NCBI GenBank assembly: GCA_038231495.1
Contig: JBBRLG010000379.1
Coordinates: 1-7,503 of the forward strand
Length of the DNA: 7,503 nucleotides
Source: JBBRLG01 sp038231495
GTDB taxonomy: Bacteria; Planctomycetota; Planctomycetia; Gemmatales; Gemmataceae
Direction of reading: 5' to 3'
Numbering within the stretch: the first letter of the stretch is position 1; each line of letters begins with the position of its first letter. Positions 1-7,503 of the stretch are shown in pieces. The notes below the pieces were generated by a model. The model did no database searches, was not told the origin of the DNA, and saw only the letters and a program-made list of their open reading frames with translations. Made by a program: the position numbers and the translations under genes.

Positions 1-4332
<4,332 letters not shown>

Positions 4333-4338
4333 CGCTGT

Positions 4339-4345
4339 CACCTCC
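4339..4345 (-). promoter_or_regulatory. Shine-Dalgarno of prkA
   Basis: The minus strand reads GGAGGTG, followed by six bases and the ATG at 4332-4330. This is a near-perfect anti-16S match at good spacing. It confirms the start codon even though the frame remains open upstream to 4560. Confidence 0.85.
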
Positions 4346-4350
4346 GTGAT

Positions 4351-4367
4351 CGGTGCGGACGGCACCG
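4351..4367 (-). other. Small hairpin in prkA leader next to the ribosome binding site
   Basis: CGGTGC (4351-4356) and GCACCG (4362-4367) are perfect inverted repeats around a 5-base loop. In the prkA mRNA the hairpin would end about 5 bases before the GGAGGTG. It could modulate access to the ribosome binding site, but a six-base stem in GC-rich DNA can occur by chance. Confidence 0.25.
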
Positions 4368-4605
4368 TGGGATTCTGCTCGGTTGTGAAATCTTGACCGG
4401 GTGGCCCGACGCGGAGCGGAAGGGTTGGGCGGGGGACGCTACCGGGTCCGGCGTTCACCGGGACCGCGGACGAGTCGCGCGGCCGGGTCAAGGTTCGTGG
4501 ATCGACGGCTGGAGAGCCGGAGAGCCGAGGCGGGGAAAACGTGCGACCGCTGCAACGTCAGCGGGAGCCTGAATTCCTGACCTCTGTCTGCTCAGGCATC
4601 CGTAA

Positions 4606-4635
4606 ATTGTACACAGCAGAACCCGCTCCGGTCAA
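4606..4635 (-). promoter_or_regulatory. Sigma70-type promoter candidate for prkA
   Basis: On the minus strand a -35 box TTGACC (4635-4630) is followed by an 18-base spacer and a -10 box TACAAT (4611-4606). Each box is one base off consensus, and they stand out in this GC-rich sequence. Transcription would start near 4599, giving a leader of roughly 265 nt before the prkA ATG. The assignment is by motif only. Confidence 0.55.
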
Positions 4636-4713
4636 ATCCGCGGCGGACGTTTGCGGGAGGTCGTCGCCAGGATGCGTTGCGTTCTTGGCGCGTCGCCTTC
4701 CGTGTCGTCGTCG

Positions 4714-4726
4714 GGTATAACATACC
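4714..4726. promoter_or_regulatory. AT-rich palindrome with -10-like TATAAC (possible promoter/operator)
   Basis: GGTAT AAC ATACC is a perfect 5-bp inverted repeat with a 3-base centre, in an AT-rich island within GC-rich DNA. TATAAC (4716-4721) could act as a -10 box for the downstream gene at 4976. No good -35 box is found 16-18 bases upstream, so the call is weak. Confidence 0.25.
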
Positions 4727-4962
4727 TAGACTGAGCCTCTTACCTCCCCTAGCAGCATACGCTTTGCCCGCGGGGTTCTGTCAAGACCGTTTTGCCGGCC
4801 GGCGCGCAAGCCCCTGGCGGCAGAGCGTTTGACCACGGCGGCTCGACGCGCGCGGCACGCCGCAAGTCCGGTTGGTCTGGACCCGTGGCCGCGGGCGTGG
4901 TACAAGGCCGTCCGGTTCGCGCGGCGGAAAGCGCGGCCGTCCCCTGCGGATCGCCCGTTCCA

Positions 4963-4967
4963 AGAGG
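4963..4967 (+). promoter_or_regulatory. Shine-Dalgarno of the 113-aa membrane protein gene
   Basis: AGAGG lies eight bases before the ATG at 4976. It decides the start: the frame can be extended back to a TTG at 4829, but that start would bury the N-terminal membrane segment behind an Arg-rich 49-residue extension. Confidence 0.65.
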
Positions 4968-4975
4968 CAAAACCC

Positions 4976-5317
4976 ATGCGTAACATTTTCGCGTTTCTGG
5001 GCGCGCTCGTGGTGACGCTCGTCGCGGTCGGCTGGTACGAGAACTGGTTCCAGGTCCGCACCACCCCCGGCGCGGACGGCAACCGCAACATCAGCATCGA
5101 CATCGACTCCAAGAAGGTCGGCGACGACATCAAGGAGACCGAAAACAAGATCGGGCATTTCATCGACGAAAAGTCCAAGGAAGCCAAAACGACTACCCCG
5201 GCGACCCGGACCGCCGGCCCGGCGAAAGACTTCCGCGCGCCCGCGTTCGAGGTGAAGGATTCGTCCAAAGACCCGAAGTTTGAAATGAGCCTGTTCGGAC
5301 CGTCGGGCAAGAAGTGA
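4976..5317 (+). CDS. Small membrane-anchored protein of unknown function (113 aa)
   Basis: I do not recognise the family. The protein begins MRNIFAFLGALVVTLVAVGWYENWF. Residues about 4-20 form one hydrophobic segment, which fits a signal anchor with the rest outside the cytoplasmic membrane, or an uncleaved signal peptide. Residues about 37-75 are strongly charged (ISIDIDSKKVGDDIKETENK and on) and predicted by eye to be helical, perhaps a short coiled coil. A Thr/Ala/Pro linker at about 74-86 leads to a polar tail ending MSLFGPSGKK. There are no cysteines and no catalytic motif. The ATG at 4976 is chosen from the Shine-Dalgarno and the hydrophobic start. Codons end strongly in G or C, as expected of a real gene here. 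It appears monocistronic, with prkA divergent on one side and a repeat element on the other. Confidence 0.8.
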   Translation: MRNIFAFLGALVVTLVAVGWYENWFQVRTTPGADGNRNISIDIDSKKVGDDIKETENKIGHFIDEKSKEAKTTTPATRTAGPAKDFRAPAFEVKDSSKDPKFEMSLFGPSGKK

Positions 5318-5326
5318 TCCGCCTTT

Positions 5327-5338
5327 GCCGCTTGCGGC
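5327..5338 (+). terminator. Weak hairpin after the 113-aa gene (possible terminator)
   Basis: GCCGC TT GCGGC starts nine bases after the stop codon at 5315-5317 and is followed by only TTT. As RNA it could close with a CUUG tetraloop. The stem is short and the T tract is minimal, so termination here is uncertain. Confidence 0.25.
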
Positions 5339-5433
5339 TTTGCCTAGCCATCGACCCGCCGGGACACGCCACAACTCAAAATCAATGGCTGGACCGTTAA
5401 TCCTGCCACCAGACGCTAACCATGTTCCCGCCG

Positions 5434-5444
5434 TATAACTGAAC
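5434..5444 (+). repeat. Left copy of 11-bp flanking direct repeat
   Basis: TATAACTGAAC is present here and again at 5566-5576, immediately outside the inverted arms. This is the pattern expected from duplication of the target site on insertion. Confidence 0.75.
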
Positions 5445-5565
5445 GTAACCGTTCACTCCCCCCCTTACGAAGGGGGGGTAGGGGGGGTTAAGAACGATTG
5501 AAGTACTGGGTCATGGCGCTCTCTCCACCCCCCTCCCCCCCTTCGTAAGGGGGGGAGTGAACGGT
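5445..5565. mobile_element. MITE-like or BIME-like palindromic element, about 121-124 bp
   Basis: Two inverted arms (5446-5478 and 5535-5567) are identical over 33 bases when one is reverse-complemented. The match continues for about seven more bases with a one-base bulge. They surround a 56-base centre, most of it unique, containing no open frame of note. The whole is bracketed by an 11-bp direct repeat TATAACTGAAC, which suggests a target-site duplication. The last two bases of the right inverted arm overlap the right direct repeat, so the exact ends are uncertain by a few bases and the duplication could be 8 to 11 bp. No transposase is encoded, so movement would need one supplied elsewhere. 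A REP/BIME-type origin is the main alternative because each arm is itself a hairpin. Confidence 0.7.
5446..5478 (+). repeat. Left inverted arm of the MITE-like element
   Basis: This arm reads TAACCGTTCACT, seven C, TTACGAA, seven G. The C7-TT-ACG-AA-G7 core is a near-perfect palindrome with a 9-bp stem and 3-base loop. It is followed by TA and a second run of seven G (5481-5487). The arm matches the reverse complement of 5535-5567 at all 33 positions. Confidence 0.9.
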
Positions 5566-5567
5566 TA
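5535..5567 (-). repeat. Right inverted arm of the MITE-like element
   Basis: This arm reads seven C, TTCGTAA, seven G, AGTGAACGGTTA on the plus strand. It is the exact reverse complement of the left arm. A six-C run (5528-5533) before it, separated by one T, mirrors the second G run beyond the left arm. Confidence 0.9.
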
Positions 5568-5576
5568 TAACTGAAC
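5566..5576 (+). repeat. Right copy of 11-bp flanking direct repeat
   Basis: TATAACTGAAC is identical to 5434-5444 and in the same orientation. Its first two bases are shared with the end of the right inverted arm. Confidence 0.75.
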
Positions 5577-5625
5577 ATCCATTCATTTCACCGGAAACTG
5601 CGCAAGTTATGCCGCCTCGAACGTC

Positions 5626-5668
5626 ACTTTAATGAAGGAAGAAGCTCCTTTTCTTCCTGCACTAAAGT
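5626..5668 (+). other. Hairpin just upstream of the secreted-protein gene
   Basis: An outer stem ACTTTA/TAAAGT (5626-5631 with 5663-5668) leads through one mismatch, a TG/CA pair and a second mismatch to an inner 8-bp stem AGGAAGAA/TTCTTCCT (5636-5643 with 5651-5658). The loop is seven bases. No T tract follows. It ends seven bases before the GGAG of the next gene. It could be a 5' leader structure affecting mRNA stability or translation, or part of a protein-binding site. Confidence 0.5.
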
Positions 5669-5674
5669 CCGTCT

Positions 5675-5678
5675 GGAG
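5675..5678 (+). promoter_or_regulatory. Shine-Dalgarno of the YXWGXW-like gene
   Basis: GGAG lies nine bases before the ATG at 5688 and fits with the signal peptide that follows that ATG. I found no convincing -35/-10 pair in 5577-5670; TTTCAC-16-TATGCC (about 5586-5613) is the best poor match. Confidence 0.6.
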
Positions 5679-5687
5679 AATGCAACC

Positions 5688-7503
5688 ATGTTCCCTCGAA
5701 AATACCTGACCTTGTTCGGAAGCTGTTTGAGTCTCGTGCTACTGCTGAATCTGCCTCTGCAAGCTGAAATCCCCGCCGTGCCCGACGGCGTTGAAGTGCT
5801 GGGCCGCGGCCCGCTCCACGAAGCCTACGCCCAACCGGCGGGGGCACAGGCCGAACCAGGCCCGCTGGTGCCGCGGGAGCCGCCCGCCGCGATCGACGAG
5901 GTGCCGCCCGACCAGAAGCCGGAAGGCGACACGGTTCAGTGGCTTCCCGGCTACTGGCAGTGGGACGAAGACCGCAAGGATTTCATTTGGATCAGCGGTT
6001 TCTGGCGCGTGCCGCCTCCCAACCGTCAGTGGGTCGCTGGACACTATCGTAAAGGGGACGACGGCTGGCAGTGGGTGAGCGGCTACTGGGCCGGTGCCGT
6101 GCAGACCGAGGAGAACTTGTTGCCCCCGCCGCCGGCGCCGCTAGACGCGGCCCCGTCCGTGCCCGCGCCGGCCGCCGACAGCGTTTACGTGCCCGGCACC
6201 TGGGTCTACCGTGAGACGCACTACCGGTGGCGTCCCGGGTTCTACACCGATTACCGCCCCGGCTGGCTGTGGAACCCCGCCCGCTACGTTTGGACGCCCG
6301 CCGGCTACGTCTTCGTCGATGGCTACTGGGACTACCCTCTACAAGGCCGCGGGCTGTTGTTCGCCCCCGTCGCGATCGAACGCCGTGTGCTCGAGCCGAA
6401 CTGGTCCTACACGCCGAGCTACGTTATCGCGCCGGACTTCTTGCCGTGCGCCTTGTTCGCGCGGCCGACGTGGGGCCACTATTACTTCGGCGATTATTTC
6501 GACGAGGGTTATTCGCGGCACGGCTTCACGCCCTGGATCGACGTCCGTATCGGCGGTCATTACCGCGATCCGCTCTACGACTACGACCGCCGTTCTCACG
6601 GCCGCGAGGGCTGGGACCACGACCTGCACGACTTGTACCGGGGTCGCTTTAACGGCGACGTCGCACGGCCGCCGCACACGCTGGTGCAACAAAACACTTA
6701 CGTCAAAAATACCACCGTCAACAACACGACCATCGACAACTCGGTCCACGCCAACAAGACGGTGAACGTCTTCAAAAACGTGACGCCGTTGGCGCCGCTA
6801 AACAACGGGAACCGCCAGGGGATGAAGTTGGCGGTGGTGAACGCCGGCGAGCGGCAGGTGTTCGCGCAAAACGGGACGGACTTGCGCGACCTGGGTCGCC
6901 GACGGCAGGCGTCGGAAACGCGGGTGGTATCGGCCCACGCGGCACCGACGCGGCCCGGCGACGCGCCGCACGCGCTGAAGCTGGACTTGCCGCCGGTGAG
7001 GCAACCGCTGGTCGCGGCCAAGCCACCGGCCGCGCCGGTCCACGAGCGTCCGGTGGTGACGCCGACGGAGCACAAGCTTGTGACGCCGAAAGACAATCCG
7101 ACCCCGGCCGTGGTAAAGAAGGAGCCGGTCCACGAAAATCCGTTGCTGCGGCACGAGGTTCCGACCCCGCGCGTCAAGCAGGAAACACTGCCCCCGACGC
7201 TGCCGAGGCCCGTAACGTCGGCAACCGCCGCCAAACAGGAGACGCCGCCGACGATGCCGAAAATGCCGAAGCATGAAGCGCCGCCGCCGCCTCTCCTGAA
7301 GCACGAGGTGCCGCCGCCGGTGAAGCATGAGGCGCCGCCGGCCCCGCCCAAGCGCGAGACCCCGCCGCCGGTGAAGCATGAGACCCCGCCGCCCCCGCCG
7401 CCGGTGAAGCATGAGACCCCGCCGCCGCCGCCGCCGGTGAAGCATGAGACCCCGCCGCCGCCGCCGGTGAAGCCTGAGACCCCGCCGCCCCCGCCGCCGG
7501 TGA
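5688..7503 (+). CDS. Secreted Trp/Tyr-Gly repeat (YXWGXW-like) protein with proline-rich tail (3' end outside window)
   Basis: The frame runs 605 codons with no stop to the window edge. Residues 1-26 form a signal peptide: basic start, hydrophobic LVLLLNLPL core, LQA/E cleavage site. Residues 84-136 hold about four short repeats built on G-Y-W, G-F-W, G-H-Y and G-Y-W at 88, 104, 118 and 132, linked by QW/IW steps. This resembles the YXWGXW repeat type. After a Pro-rich linker (144-163) comes a second aromatic block (167-216: PGTW, PGFY, PGWLW, DGYW). Residues about 230-320 are Tyr/Asp/Arg-rich. An Asn/Thr-rich stretch (NTYVKNTTVNNTTIDN) follows at about 333-350. From about 430 the protein is Pro/Lys/His/Glu-rich and ends in tandem PPPPPPVKHET units. 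The product is likely exported, perhaps to the cell surface. Its function is unknown, and I see no catalytic motif. Confidence 0.88.
   Translation, partial: MFPRKYLTLFGSCLSLVLLLNLPLQAEIPAVPDGVEVLGRGPLHEAYAQPAGAQAEPGPLVPREPPAAIDEVPPDQKPEGDTVQWLPGYWQWDEDRKDFIWISGFWRVPPPNRQWVAGHYRKGDDGWQWVSGYWAGAVQTEENLLPPPPAPLDAAPSVPAPAADSVYVPGTWVYRETHYRWRPGFYTDYRPGWLWNPARYVWTPAGYVFVDGYWDYPLQGRGLLFAPVAIERRVLEPNWSYTPSYVIAPDFLPCALFARPTWGHYYFGDYFDEGYSRHGFTPWIDVRIGGHYRDPLYDYDRRSHGREGWDHDLHDLYRGRFNGDVARPPHTLVQQNTYVKNTTVNNTTIDNSVHANKTVNVFKNVTPLAPLNNGNRQGMKLAVVNAGERQVFAQNGTDLRDLGRRRQASETRVVSAHAAPTRPGDAPHALKLDLPPVRQPLVAAKPPAAPVHERPVVTPTEHKLVTPKDNPTPAVVKKEPVHENPLLRHEVPTPRVKQETLPPTLPRPVTSATAAKQETPPTMPKMPKHEAPPPPLLKHEVPPPVKHEAPPAPPKRETPPPVKHETPPPPPPVKHETPPPPPPVKHETPPPPPVKPETPPPPPPV
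7269..7503 (+). repeat. In-frame tandem repeats encoding KHETPPPPPPV units
   Basis: Eight successive units begin with a Lys codon at 7269, 7299, 7323, 7350, 7374, 7407, 7440 and 7470. Their lengths are 30, 24, 27, 24, 33, 33, 30 and 33 bases, all multiples of three. The last four are nearly identical (AAG CAT GAG ACC, then five or six Pro codons, then GTG), and the array runs off the window. Units differ mostly by the number of CCG codons, which points to slippage or unequal recombination. Confidence 0.9.

Larger units (their letters stand above)
4333..4975. other. Intergenic region between divergent prkA and the 113-aa membrane protein gene
   Basis: No convincing gene lies in these 643 bases. 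The left part (4333-4605) is the prkA leader, with the promoter beyond it at 4606-4635. It includes a tandem GAGAGCCG GAGAGCCG near 4510-4530. The right part (about 4740-4975) is very GC-rich. It stays open in several frames, including the frame of the downstream gene, where the sequence between a TTG at 4829 and the ATG at 4976 looks like non-coding low-complexity Arg/Ala/Pro translation. I saw no tRNA, riboswitch or sigma54 site. Confidence 0.6.

Noticed and set aside
4829..4975. 49-residue N-terminal extension of the 113-aa protein from a TTG codon
   Set aside because: The extension is Arg/Ala-rich and would bury the hydrophobic anchor. The ATG at 4976 has AGAGG at good spacing.
4801..4975. 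Sigma54 promoter upstream of the 113-aa gene
   Set aside because: CTGGCGG-N5-TTTGA near 4814-4832 departs from the TGGCAC/TTGC pattern at key bases.
4726..5310. 194-codon minus-strand frame, and a second at 4781-5374
   Set aside because: They overlap the plus-strand 113-aa gene, which has a Shine-Dalgarno and a membrane segment. Both minus frames are Arg/Gly/Ala-rich without a start signal.
5446..5567. Reading the inverted arms as a rho-independent terminator
   Set aside because: The hairpins have no T tract on either side. The flanking direct repeats and nested palindromes fit a mobile or REP-type element better, although some effect on transcription is possible.
6698..7445. Two long minus-strand frames rich in Gly/Thr/Ser or Arg/His
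   Set aside because: They are complements of the proline-repeat tail. The repeats keep several frames open, and neither has gene-like composition or a start signal.

Overview
The window looks like chromosomal DNA from a GC-rich bacterium, most probably a planctomycete. That assignment is inference. It rests on the PrkA sequence type, on a secreted Trp/Tyr-rich protein of a kind I associate with planctomycetes, and on a strong preference for G/C at third codon positions. No rRNA, tRNA or CRISPR array is visible.

Positions 1-4332, minus strand: one uninterrupted reading frame of 1444 codons, still open at the left edge. It encodes the serine protein kinase/AAA+ ATPase PrkA, and the host protein is split by two large inteins. 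The spliced host sequence visible here is 276 + 58 + 275 = 609 residues and reads smoothly against PrkA as I remember it from Bacillus. Only the last several dozen C-terminal residues are outside the window. Intein 1 (441 aa, Cys1, His-Asn/Cys+1) sits a few residues before the Walker B region. Intein 2 (394 aa, Ser1, Ala-Asn/Thr+1) sits in the segment where an AAA+ protein has sensor 1. Both carry paired LAGLIDADG endonuclease motifs with acidic residues present, so both look like complete homing inteins rather than decayed remnants. Two inteins in the ATPase core of PrkA is the main discovery candidate of the window.

Positions 4333-4975: the intergenic region between prkA and a rightward gene. 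It holds a good sigma70-type promoter for prkA (TTGACC-18-TACAAT on the minus strand), a leader of roughly 265 nt, a strong Shine-Dalgarno, and an AT-rich palindromic patch near 4714.

Positions 4976-5317, plus strand: a 113-aa membrane-anchored protein of unknown function.

Positions 5434-5576: a compact MITE-like or BIME-like element. It has 33-bp perfect inverted arms, each itself nearly palindromic, flanked by an 11-bp direct repeat that looks like a target-site duplication.

Positions 5626-7503, plus strand: a leader hairpin, then a gene open at the right edge. It encodes a secreted protein with a signal peptide, Trp/Tyr-Gly repeats of the YXWGXW type, an Asn/Thr-rich stretch and a long proline-rich repeat tail that runs off the window. 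Apart from the inteins inside prkA, nothing shows that these genes act together. Each appears to be its own transcription unit.
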